Source: Larix kaempferi
Taxonomy: Eukaryota > Streptophyta > Pinopsida > Pinales > Pinaceae
Direction: 5' to 3'
Assembly: GCA_027924585.1 (NCBI GenBank)
Contig: BSBM01000596.1
Span: 10,828,501-10,892,500 of the forward strand
DNA length: 64,000 bases
Shown here: in pieces, positions 34,101-46,027 of the stretch
Position numbering within the stretch: the first letter of the stretch is position 1
Layout of the letters: every line of letters begins with the position of its first letter
Position numbers and translations under genes: made by a program
The notes under the pieces: generated by a model
Told to the model about the DNA's origin: nothing
Databases searched by the model: none
Seen by the model: only the letters and a program-made list of their open reading frames with translations

Positions 34101-35861
34101 AAGATTCATGAAAAGAATTATGCCACTTATGATTTAGAACTAGTTGTTGTTATTCATGCCTTAAAGATGTGGCGACACCACTTAATAGGCAAAAAGTTTA
34201 CTTTAATGACTGATAATAAGGGTCTAAAATACCTTTTAGATCAGCCTGACTTAAATGCAAGACAAGCCGGATGGTTGGCCTTCTTAAGTGAATACGATTT
34301 CGAAATTCAGCACATAAAAGGAAAGGAAAATAAGGTGGTTGATGCTTTGAGCAGAAATGCAAAGCTGAATTTTACAACAGCTATCAGTACTTATACCTCT
34401 GATTTAAATGAACAGTTGGCTGAAGGGATAAAATCGGATGAAATTTATCAAAATTTACAAGCTACAGCTAAAGAAGAACCTACAGAAAGTTTAATAAAAG
34501 GTTATAGCCTAAACTAAGATCGATTTTTATTGTTTAAAGACAGACTGTATGTGCCTAATGTATCTAAGGTTAAATTGCTAATTCTGGATGAAGTTCATAA
34601 AACCCCTTACTCAGGGCATCCAGGCTACCAGAAGACTGTCACCATGTTGAGAAAAGATTATTTTTGGCCTAATATGAAATCTGAAGCAGCTGAGTATATA
34701 GCTAGATGTTTGGACTGCCAACAAGTGAAAACAGAACATCAACATCCAGCTAGGTTACTGCAACCTTTGCTTATTCCTAGTTGGAAGTGGGAAACAATCA
34801 GCTTAGATTTCATTACTGGGTTACCCAGAAATCAAAATCAGAATGATTCAATTATGGTGGTAGTAGATAAATTAAGTAAATCAACACATTTTATTCCTGT
34901 TAAAACCACTTACAAGGCTACAAACATAGATGATATATTTCTGAAGCAGATTTTTCAGTTACATGGTGTCCCAAAGGTTATTATTTCAGACAGGGATCCT
35001 AAATTCATAGGGAATTTTTGGAAATATTTGGTTAAGGGATTAAACACAACCCTAAATTTTAGCACTTCTTTCCATCCTCAAACGGACGGACAAACTGAAA
35101 GAGTTAATCAAGTATTGGAAGATCTGCTAAGAATGTATGTTAAGGATCAACCAGGTAAGTGGGAGGATTATTTACATTTAGCAGAATTTGCATACAATAA
35201 CAACTATCAATCGTCAGCTAAGTTCAGTCCTTTTGAAATTCTGTATGGGCGTAAATGTAACACTCCTATCTCCTGGAATAATCCAGTAGATAGATTAGTG
35301 TTAGGACCTGAATTATTAAAATAAATGGAACAGATTGTGAAACAAGTGCAGGAGAATTTGAAGATTGCCCAGGATCGGCAAAAGAGCCAAGCATATTTGA
35401 AAAGGACTCCTAAAGAGTTCCAGGTGGGTGAACATGTGTTCATAAAGGTAAGACCAAAGAAGAGCTCCCTAAGTTTGGGGAGTTGTGCAAAATTAGCGCC
35501 ACGTTACCGTGGTCCATTTGAAATTTTATCTAGAATTGGTCAAGTTGCTTATCATCTAGCATTGCCACCTAATTTAAAAGTGCACAATGTTTTTCATATT
35601 TCTGTTTTGAAAAAGTATGTTCATGATGCTACTCATGTGATAGATTGGAACGTTGTACAGGTAGAACCAGAAGGGGAAGTTCTGGTGGAACCGGATTGTA
35701 TCCTCGGGAGGAGGGAATTTACTCTGAGGAACTGCACAATTGGACAGCTGAAGGTGCAATGGAAACACCTTAGTCCTGAAGAAGCTACCTGGGAACTGGA
35801 AAGTAAGATGCGGGAAGCATACCCAAATCTGTTCCAGAAGGTTGCAGAGGATGAGGAATAA
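31170..35861 (+). pseudogene. G3 gypsy gag-pol, single frame with four stop codons
   Basis: One frame of 1564 codons from ATG 31170 (MEKLGEYAQEE) to taa 35859-35861. It is interrupted only by tag 31224, tag 31356, taa 34515 and taa 35322; no frameshift is seen, and the longest open part is 31374-34517. Domains: coiled/charged gag N-terminus; gag core with [10 protein letters not shown] near 31760; knuckle [13 protein letters not shown] near 32347 (C-X2-C-X3-H-X4-C); protease [12 protein letters not shown] near 32562, aspartate kept; RT with [12 protein letters not shown] and FIDDILIYS near 33577; RNase H with CTDAC, YDLEL, TDNKG and VVDALSR; integrase with HKTPYSGH / CLDC and D-D-E in LDFITGLP, SDRDPKF and QTERVNQVLE; chromodomain-like tail with LKVQWKHLSPEEATWE near 35750. 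All catalytic residues I checked remain. Confidence 0.93.
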
Positions 35862-35888
35862 GTAACATCGAGGAGGATGTTACATTTT

Positions 35889-35897
35889 AAGGGGGTG
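35889..35897 (+). other. G3 polypurine tract
   Basis: aagggggtg lies 28 bp after the gag-pol stop and directly before the LTR start tgtatgtcacataccc. Confidence 0.8.
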
Positions 35898-38800
35898 TGT
35901 ATGTCACATACCCCAATTTTGTAAAAATTATGTAATTGTTTTATTATATTCCTGAGACATTATGTTAAATTTAATGCTAAGTAGGAATTGATGACTCAGC
36001 AGAGTCACTAGAAATGGAGTGTAATTCAGAATATTTTATTATTAATAAATAAATTGGGGAGACAACAGCATGGGAGAGCTGTTAAAAAGAGGTTACTGGT
36101 CAAACTGGTGGATGGAACTAGGTGGAAAGGCAAAAGACAAGTGGCAGCATCCTCAAACACTTCCTAAGTTGCAGGTGGCAACTTCCCTATATTTGGCGTC
36201 ATGATTCCCCAAGAAAGTGGAATCATAGCAGGTGGCTCATTAATGACAGTTAACCCAACAAAGCCCTAGGAAATCTTTTAAATAGAACTCAATGAACAGA
36301 GCTGGGGGCTAGAATTTTCCAGGGAGAATACATTCAGGTGAATGTTATTCAGGAAATCCATTGAGGAAGAGGGAAATAACGTAAGGAAGTTGTTTGAGAG
36401 GAATGCTGCAGTAACTTGGTTCCATTATAGCTTTTTGGGCTAAGAGAATTTACTTGCTACACCTAGTTCCAGCCAGGGAGACCAGAGCAAGCTCGGGGGT
36501 CCTGAGAAGTTGATGTCTGAGCACTCTCCAGGAGTTGGTAGGGAGGAACTGCCTCCCATTGCTGTTGTTGTCCACAGCTTCAACAGGTTCTGCCATCTAT
36601 TTCTGTATGTTTATTAAATATGAATGAATGTATGTTGTGTTTATCTTCTTTATGTTTGAAGAGTAATTAGTTAGTTAAGTGAGTATTTTAGAATGGTAGT
36701 AGTTAAATTTGGTTGAGTTACTGTGTTTTTCAGCATCCCTAGTAATAAGCAATACCATTAATATATTACTAATAATATATCTATAAAGCAATCAATACAA
36801 CATTAAGATTTTAAGTACTAGCTTATTAATACAATTATAAACCTAGTTTAATCATAATTGTTAAATAGATTAGTAAGGTTTATGTATACAGTAATTATTT
36901 CTCTCTAAATACAAAATCGATTAAACAATTATAGGAAACAGTAATGAAATATAACCAGTTATTTTCCAGTATTTATATCATTTTCAATGACATTGCTGAA
37001 GATTTGTAGCCATAGTTCGAACATCTATGTCAAGGTATAAACCCTAGTAAAAAATTTAACCAGTCTTAGTCTATTAATTAAATTAATACACAAACCCTAG
37101 TTAAAAATTATCCAGTCATAACCTATCAAATAAATCAATGTGTAAAAACCCTAACAGAAGTTTATCACAGTGTATATCAACAGTTTAAATAACCTAGCTA
37201 TTAATTTAAAAACAGTAGGGTTAACAGAACAGTATTCTAGCTCATTGTCGAGCTTAAAACATTATAGTAACATCATTCACTTGACTCGCAATTACCGACA
37301 GAGTCATAATCTTAACGACAGGATAAGCTACTAAACAAAATCACAACAGTGAAATTCGAATTGAATCCTATCATACCAGTTTTGTCAAGCAAATTAAATA
37401 ATAAGATCAAAAACAATGATTTCACCTACGGCCGCAGCTCAAGTCCACCATATAGATGATTCTAACAACATAGAATTAACAATACATGCCACACACCAGC
37501 TTAAACTTACAGGAGAACTTTCAATAAGTCATATTATCAAAACCGGGGCGAAAACCCTGAATAATTTAAGAGTTTAGCAACAAAACAAAATTATCAAAGC
37601 ACAAAAATTATACAGGAGAACGTTATTTTAAATTCTTACTACAAAATCTTGGTAAAAACCCTAAACGATTTAGGAGTACAGTAAAGAAAGCAAGAGGACG
37701 AGACCGTAACCTCATCCACAGGATGGTTACAGTTATTGCTATAAATATATATATACACAGTATTTCTTCTACAAACGAAAGACAAATAATTACGTTGACC
37801 GAAGCCATAACATCCCATTCACATCACAGGGTTAAAACTGTCAAAGAACTGGTGGTAACAAGCAGTTACAAGACCAAATAGAACGGAGATAGTCACAGAG
37901 TTGTTCCTTCAAAGTCCCAACCCTAATCGCCCTAACCAACCAACAAGGAGGAAAAATGCCATGGTGAAAACCAGGCTTACCCTGTAAAGCCAATTGTCAA
38001 AGCTTGTGCCATCCACGCCTTTGAGAAGGGCCAGGACCTGCAACGACAGACTGGTATTAGTTAAACACTAAAATTGTTAAACCAATTCTTTTAACTAGCA
38101 GAGCGTAGGAGTAAACCAACTTACCAGTGATCTTGAAAGGAGCTCAGTCATTATAAAAGCCTGCTAAACCACGAGCAGCACGAGCAAGATAAGTACAAAC
38201 CCCATCTTTGTCACCAAAAGAACGAGCTGGCAGAGCAAGGGGGTACCTCCCACGATGGAAGCCATGACAGAACTAAGACAAAGATGCAGTCACGCCGTGA
38301 CAGGGTTAATTTTAATAACAAAAGGATAAACCCTAGGATCATAACAAACTTACAGCTGCCGACAGCAAAATATAATGAGTTCCAAACGATACAATGGACA
38401 AACACAAAGGCATGAGGCAGCATAGAAGCTGCTAGCACATAGTAACAGCAGAGACTGGACCAGGAGGGTTCGCAGAGCGACCAAGCCTGAAGGAAAAGGA
38501 GAAATGGCAAAGTAGGGTTAGTCAACGTTTTAATATCACAAATGCGTGGCTCTGGAGCAACCACGTAGTTGTTTAATAATCTCCATGCAGTGGGTCGACG
38601 AGCTATAGTTTTGCAACGAGATTCTCTATCATTTGTTTTCAAAACAAAATCATAGTTTGGAATATCTATTATGAAGACGATACCATAGTATCACCTATCA
38701 TGTATACAAAATCAAGGAGTTAGAACCATAACTATGAACTTTGCATAATATATAATAAAGCGTTGCCTTATAGTCAAGTAAACCATGCTTCATAAGGGCA

Positions 38801-40111
38801 TTCCAAGATTAAGTCTTGGAGTATCTATAGATATAGTGGATGGATTCTAATTAAAAAGAATTGTAAGGTTTTGGGTACAATTTTGAATTATAAGGTGTTC
38901 ATAAAACCATGTATGTAGATAGCATTCAAGGATTAAGTCTTGAAGTGTTGAAACATAGAGGATTTGACCTCTAATTATAAGAGTTAGGAGAACATGGGAA
39001 CAATGATAAGATACAAGTAGTTCATAACAAGATTTCCACATCATTTAGTCTCAAGTGAACAAACCAGGGAGATATCGTTTCTTTTAAAATCTATAAGAGA
39101 ACGGGGTGATGTTAAGAATAATTGCTTGCAATTTTACTACTAAAGTGCCATTGGCTACAGCTTGTACAGATAGGGAAAGACTTGTCATATTATTTCTTTT
39201 ATGTAACTCATACTTGTAGCACTCAAGATACATAACCCACAGTTTTAGATTTAAGTTACTCTAGACCATTTCATTTGACGTTACAATATAATAACAATCA
39301 CTTAATTGTTTCAGTTTTCTTGTGATAACAAGTAGACTCTTGTTATCCTCAAGGCTCAATGAGTTTAATCAAGATAACTTCTAGTTTTTAGTCCATTGAC
39401 AATCATAGAAATAAGAATAGTTTATCATTCCTTACAAACCCTGAGATGTTAAGAGGAGACATGTAACTGACAGAATATCTTGCAAATGCTAGAAATAAGC
39501 AAATTATATATTGACCACTCCAGATCCTTTACAATTGCAGTTGCAAATCAAGATAGATTCTAACTTTAAAACTTGTTATGATGCGATAACAATGAGTGAG
39601 TAAAAACTGGTCTGAGAATGGTCACCCAGTTGTATTTTTTTTACAGTGTTAGTTATGAAGTATAATTGCATTACAGTAATATCATCAAAGAACAAATACT
39701 CCATAGAGTTAGTTAATTCATTTGTTCTCAAGAAAACATAGCTATCATATTCTCTAGTAATTTCTAACTCTATAACAGTAAGATCTTGAGGAGGTCATAG
39801 GATGAATGCTACCTTTATACACTTGATAACCTGGCTAGCATGCTTAGACTTTTTACTGAATGTTTTGGTACAGCTAATTGATTATAATACTTTAAAGATT
39901 TAAATGTAGCAACCCGCACATTACCTGTATATCTGTAAGAGAAAGAAAATTTGTTGCATTAGCTCGGAAGCTAAGTAAGCCCGGTCTGCTATGGCAACTC
40001 CCCCTTGTGGTTGAAAAACAGAAAACAATCAGCAATGGTAAAGAAACTCATATCAAAATCTAAGTATAACAAAAGCTCATTTAGACACATTTATGATCAC
40101 TTAAGCTAATA

Positions 40112-41612
40112 TGTAGTGCCCCTAGACTACTGTAGACATTGAGGGCACTTGCTTAGTGACCCAACTGTTTGAAACATTAATAAAATAATCCTTTGATTTT
40201 ATTCTGAGTATATTTATGATTACGATTGATTGTAAATCAATAAAATAATGATTTATGTTTGTGAGAAATGTGTGTAGCGTCAGGTGAAACGGTTCACCGA
40301 AGGACACACAAAGGAATATGAAGGGTCATAGAGTACGGGTAAATCACACACAGGGGGAGCGACGACGATGTCGACTTCCGACAAGAATACCACGCATGAG
40401 TAGATAAGCACTGATCCGCTTGCTCAAGAGGAATGCGTGAGGGCGTACGAGGTAGGCCACGACGGAGCTGGTCACGTACGAGTTGAGGGGCGCGCAGTGA
40501 GAACGGACTCACTCCTCAGCGCCATTAGTCCCTAGATAGCATGTAGACGGAGGATGGATGGTAACGATTCCTAAAATCCCTACAAGAGTTCCCGCAAGTC
40601 AAAACGGAAAGATGGTGGCAGAAGGGCCCGACAATGCGGTACCCTGTCGAGAAATGAAAGAATGGACGCAAGGACCCAACGATGCGGTACCATGCCAAGG
40701 AATGGAAACCATGGATGACTGGACCCGACGGAGTGGTGCCATGTCAGAGAATTAAAATTAAGGAACCAGGAGCCCAACGGCGCGGCACCCTGATCCTAGT
40801 GAGTTTGATTGTTAAATTAAACTGCATAAAAACTTAGGAGAATAACTCTAGATTATTACTTAGCAAATGCATAAAAAATAGTTTAGACATTTGCACATGA
40901 ATAGTTGTTTTTGTTGAGCATTTAAAATAATAGAAATCATTATTTAGGAGCAAAATAGAATCCTAAGATTAGACACCTAGTCAACTAAAAGCTAGGAGTT
41001 GATTAAAATATCTGGGGGACAAACTAGAGCAAACTTAGGGATGTAGGTGCACTTCCCAGAGAAACTGACACTTGGATGGGTGAGTGTTTTAATTAAATAA
41101 TTAATTAAAAATATTTAATTATGCATGAAGCGACATGTGTCGCAGGAGATTTCCTTTATAAGGAAGGCTTAGGAAATGGGTAAAGGGCCCATAATTTGGA
41201 CGATTGTCGTAATTTTCGAATGCCTCAAAGACTTGCTGCTATCTAAGGGTTTGGCTTAGAAATCGTGGTGGGAAGGGAAGCCCAAGCTGAATTTCTGAAA
41301 TACTTGTGTGAGTTCTACGACCCAAAGCTCGGGGGAGGCCATGCGACTGAAAGCATGAGCCTATGGTTGGGTGGCGAAGCTAACGGTTGCTTCGCCTATG
41401 GTTAAACGAGCTTTGCTGGAGGGATCCTACGGAAGACGCAGACAACAATGGACCAGCTGGATCGGGTTGACAGGTTAAGGTTTCGCTTATTTTTGTTAAG
41501 TTATTCACTCTTTTATTTTATTTTTCCAATAACTATAATGGCTAATTTGGTTGTATGAAGTTGTTCAAGTTTCAGGTTCAATTCAAGGGGACCCTAAAGG
41601 AGGGGTATTACA
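40112..41612 (+). repeat. G4 5' LTR
   Basis: GC-richer than its surroundings in the first 700 bp. It contains about four degenerate 48-bp units (ggacccaacgatgcggtacc type) at 40621-40795. The text after the LTR, tttggtattgttactaag, is only a weak PBS match (tggtat then divergence). Short frames on either strand recur in the other LTR and are not considered genes. Confidence 0.9.
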
Positions 41613-44439
41613 TTTGGTATTGTTACTAAGTTTGGATTTCAGGTTTACAAGATTATGCAATTGAGTCCCGATAGCTGTCTAGTGGAAGTTAATAGGTGTT
41701 ATCGTTTTGGAATGTGTAAAGAGTAATAAGCATTGTATCAAATTTGTTAAGAATGATAGTTAAAATATATGCCATTTAGCTATAGTAGTTAAGAAGTGGA
41801 AGTTCATAAGCGTCATTATATTAATTGTAGTTAAGACAGGTTCATAAAATGTGACTTAGCGAACAAAGTAATTCCATAGTTATATATAATTATATGATAA
41901 TGTTGTTTTGTGATTAAAAAAAAAACATGGAGTAAAGTTTAAAGTATCCATAGGTCATATTGGTTAACTCTTAGGTAAGTGACTAAATAAAGGAATGAGA
42001 TTTTTGGAATAATGGCTTATTATTGATTAAAAAGTTATCTAAGTAGACCGTATATGCATCTGGACTATATCATGGAATCACATCATAATCACTAAAAGCA
42101 TGATAGCACCAATTTAGTGTCTATACTATTTTAATGATATTTAAGTGATTATATATATATATATATTGTAAAGTTGTCATTGGATATTTATATGTATTTA
42201 TTATATAAAAATTTTGGAAAACTGTTAGTTGATTACATATTGGTATTTAATATATGTAAATTGTAAAGTTGTCATTTTACATAATTATATATATGCATTT
42301 ATTATATAAATTCTGGAAAACTGTCAGTTGATATATTTATTGGTATTTAATAGATATATATTTGGTAAAGTTGTCATTTTCTGTATATGTGTATTTATTA
42401 TATAAATTTTGGAAAAATGTAAGTAGATACATATTAGTATTTAATATATACGTTTTGAAAATTTATTATTTGACATATATTTGTATTTAATATATAAGAT
42501 TTGGAAAGTTATCATTTGATATATATATTGGTATTAATATATATATATTGGAAAGTTCCCGTTTTGATATATATTGCCTTGAGTAAATAAATTTTTTTTT
42601 TTGAAGGTTGTGATTTGATATATATTGTTTTGATATTTAATATATATACATATATTGGAAAGTTGTTATTGATATATAGAGAGAGTAAATTATAGATATT
42701 TTGACAACCATTTGATTATGTGGCAAGATATTGGTTTAATTAAATAAATTTTAAACTTTTTTTTAAAATTTTTATATGTCTAAAATGTGGGGATTATATC
42801 TTACAACCTCATTCGATCATTTCAAAGCTAAATATATATTATATTATACATATACATAGATACTAGAAATTGAATTGGACTCGATAGTTTGAATCTTATT
42901 TTTTTACATTAGGGGGAGTTTACTTTTAAAATTATTGTAAATATAATAAGTCCAACTGGGGAAATGCAAAAGTTGGAAGATAGTTTTGAAAATTGTAAAT
43001 AGGTTGGACATAAATAATAGGGAAAAATCAAGGCAAATTTTTGTGAAATGAAGTATCGAAACAACGAGTCGAACACAATTATGTTAACCTCATGACATGA
43101 CAAGAAAAAAATTATATGAAAAGATGACTAGACCTTAAGACAAGACTCGATGGGACTATATAGACACATAAGATGAAACTTGGAAAGTCCATTGAAAGGA
43201 CCAAACGAAGACAATTTTAGTAAAATGATGTATGGAGATGATCAACACAATGAACTGAACGGAATGCAGCTAACCCAAGGACATAGTCAATCCTGATGAA
43301 ATTACAACTAGCCGAGATAGGGCTCGATGATGATGAGAAAAACACTTATAGTATGAATTGATGAGACTAACAAAGTGGTCTTATGACAACATAAATGATA
43401 AAATGAGGTAAGGATGTGATAAGCTCATTGACCTGGACATGAACTTACCAATGAAAAGACTAATGGATAAAGTTTAATATGTTCGACTAAGTCGCTAAGC
43501 ATTGATGCTTGGAATCCTGTCAAATTGAGAACCAGCACTATTAAAAACAAGTAGGGCTTTGGATGTAGTATTTTGGGAATTGGATTTTGGAATATTTTGT
43601 AACTGCTCTAGATTTGTTAACCGGTGATTATAATTTCCCGTCATTATTTTACCGAATATGGTATGACGTTCACCTTTTCATATTGGAGGAAGGGATAGCC
43701 AACAGATTTGCATTCTTGTTCGGATTCATTGTGCGAAGGGATGATTGAGTAACTGTGGTATGGCCATTGGTGCTTTATAACTTGTAGTCAATTTGGATAT
43801 TATGGATCTTTGCACATGACTAGAAGACATAGAAAATCTAGTGTGGTATTGACAATTATGAGGGCATTATTGGAGTTGCATTGCACAAAATTACGATTGA
43901 GAATGTATTATAACCATACTAGAAGATTTGGAAAACTAATTATTAGAACATGGCCATGATTGCTTAAGAGAAATAGAAGAAAATGGCAAGAAGGTGAGAA
44001 TAGGAAATTAAAAGTTAAGCCTAGTGTCGGAAGTACGAGAACAAAATTAACTTCGGGACGAAGTTCTATACAAGAGGGGGTGTATGTAATGCCCCTAAAA
44101 TGACTATGGACTTTAAGAGCACCTGTCGAGTGACCCGGCGTAATAGACTTCAATAAAGTGGCCCTTCGAGTTAGGATGTGTCTTAATAAGGGAGAATCAC
44201 CTGATGATGTGCATGACTATAGTTGATAAATAAATTAATGAATTGAATTATATGTGTGGACTGGGATAATTGATTAATCAGTTCTTGCTTAAATGCTTAT
44301 CCTTGATTGGTCAAGTCAAAGTTTAGTAGGACAGCTACAACCCTAGCTTTGTGACTTGGGAGGACGCAACTGAGATGCGTCATAGCTTTCCGCATTTATT
44401 CTGAACTTCAGGACGAAGTTCTAAATAAGTAGGGGTGTA
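41613..44439 (+). other. G4 interior, non-coding, with an AT-rich repeat block
   Basis: No protein similarity in any frame. 42140-42670 is a block of degenerate repeats on the theme ggaaagttgtcatttgatat / attggtatttaatatata, about 100 bp per double unit. Near 44040-44140 stands an imperfect copy of the PPT and LTR start (gacgaagttctata, then gggggtgtatgtaatgcccc), repeated in true form at 44410-44460. This duplicated LTR head suggests an older LTR edge inside the element. Confidence 0.7.
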
Positions 44440-45941
44440 TGTAGTGCCCCTAGACTACTGTAGACATTGAGGGCACTTGCTTAGTGACCCGACTGTTTGA
44501 AACATTAATAAAATAATCCTTTGATTTTATTTTGAGTATATTTATGATTACGATTGATTGTAAATCAATAAAATAATGATTTATGTTTGTGATAAATGTG
44601 TGTAGCGATAGGTGAAACGGTTCACCGAAGGACACACAAAGGAATATGAAGGGTCGTAGAGTACGGGTAAATCACACACAGGGGGAGCGACGACGATGTC
44701 GACTTCCGACAAGAATACCACGCATGAGCAGATAAGCACTGATCCGCTTGCTCAAGAGGAATGCGTGAGGGCGTACGAGGTAGGCCACGACGGAGCTGGT
44801 CACGTACGAGTTGAAGGGCGCGCAGTGAGAACGGACTCACTCCTCAGCGCCATTAGTCCCTAGATAGCATGTAGACGGAGGATGGATGGTAATGATTCCT
44901 AAAATCCCTACAAGAGTTCCCGCAAGTCAAAACGGAAAGATGGTGGCAGAAGGGCCCGACGATGCGGTACCCTGTCGAGAAATGAAAGAATGGACGCAAG
45001 GACCCAACGATGTGGTACCATGCCAAGGAATGGAAACCATGGATGACTGGACCCGACGGAGTGGTGCCATGTCAGAGAATTAAAATTAAGGAACCAGGAG
45101 CCCAACGGCGCGGCACCGTGATCCTAGTGAGTTTGATTGTTAAATTAAACTGCATAAAAACTTAGGAGAATAACTCTAGATTATTACTTAGCAAATGCAT
45201 AAAAAATAGTTTAGACATTTGCACATGAATAGTTGTTTTTGTTGAGCATTTAAAATAATAGAAATCATTATTTAGGAGCAAAATAGAATCCTAAGATTAG
45301 ACACCTAGTCAACTAAAAGCTAGGAGTTGATTAAAATATCTGGGGGACAAACTAGAGCAAACTTAGGGATGTAGGTGCACTTCCCAGAGAAACTGACACT
45401 TGGATGGGTGAGTGTTTTAATTAAATAATTAATTAAAAATATTTAATTATGCATGAAGTGACATGTGTCGCAGGAGATTTTCCTTTATAAGGAAGGCTTA
45501 GGAAATGGGTAAAGGGCCCATAATTTGGACGATTGTCGTAATTTTCGAATGCCTCAAAGACTTGCTGCTATCTAAGGGTTTGGCTTAGAAATCCCGGTGG
45601 GAAGGGAAGCCCAAGATGAATTTCTGAAATACTTGTGTGAGCTCTACGACCCAAAGCTCAGGGGAGGCCATGCGACTGAAAGCATGAGCCTATGGTTGGG
45701 TGGCGAATCTAACGGTTGCTTCGCCTATGGTTAAATGAGCTTTGCTGGAGGGATCCTACGGAAGACGCAGACAACAATGGACCAGCTGGATCGGGTTGAC
45801 AGGTTAAGGTTTCGCTTATTTTTGTTAAGTTATTCACTCTTTTATTTTATTTTTCCAATAACTATAATGGCTAATTTGGTTGTATGAAGTTGTTCAAGTT
45901 TCAGGTTCAGTTCAAGGGGACCCTAAAGGAGGGGTATTACA
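44440..45941 (+). repeat. G4 3' LTR
   Basis: It is 1502 bp, one base longer than the left copy (an extra t near 45480). A purine-rich aagtaggggtgta precedes it. The degenerate 48-bp units are at 44949-45122. Confidence 0.9.
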
Positions 45942-46027
45942 TAATCAAACAGTTAAATGAATGCATTTATTAATATTACATGCTATTTTAAAAAATTTAA
46001 AATTTTCAGAAATTTTGGGTTTTGACA

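Larger units (their letters stand above)
40112..45941 (+). mobile_element. G4: non-coding LTR element (LARD-like) in the G3 3' LTR
   Basis: LTRs at 40112-41612 (1501 bp) and 44440-45941 (1502 bp) begin tgtagtgcccctagac and end ggggtattaca. The flanks are taata (40107-40111) and taatc (45942-45946), a 5-bp duplication with one change; the empty site is preserved in the other G3 LTR near 30920. The 2.8-kb interior has no coding sequence. A gacgaagttcta..gggg motif before the right LTR is typical of gypsy 3' ends, so I infer a non-autonomous gypsy derivative. I count about 22 LTR differences by eye. Confidence 0.9.
27024..46027 (+). mobile_element. G3: Ty3/gypsy chromovirus with 4.3-kb LTRs, nested in G2
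   Basis: The left LTR (27033-31003) and right LTR (35898-46027, interrupted by G4) match closely. PBS, a full gag-pol and PPT lie between. Removing G4 gives a right LTR of about 4295 bp; the left one lacks the first 320 bp or so. The right end joins the G2 integrase (46028), while the left end joins the G2 chromodomain (27024-27039). Roughly 0.9 kb of G2 integrase is therefore missing and no target duplication can be seen, best explained by a deletion across the left edge. Confidence 0.92.
35898..46027 (+). repeat. G3 3' LTR, interrupted by G4
   Basis: Segments 35898-40111 and 45947-46027 form one LTR of about 4.3 kb beginning tgtatgtcacata and ending ttttgaca. This copy keeps the 5' 320 bp missing from the left LTR. 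The outside neighbour at 46028 is the G2 integrase frame. Confidence 0.9.

Noticed and set aside
40294-40777. Short frames in GC-rich G4 LTR sequence (for example 65 and 72 codons)
   Set aside because: They overlap on both strands, include the 48-bp repeat units, and recur in the other LTR only because LTRs are copies.
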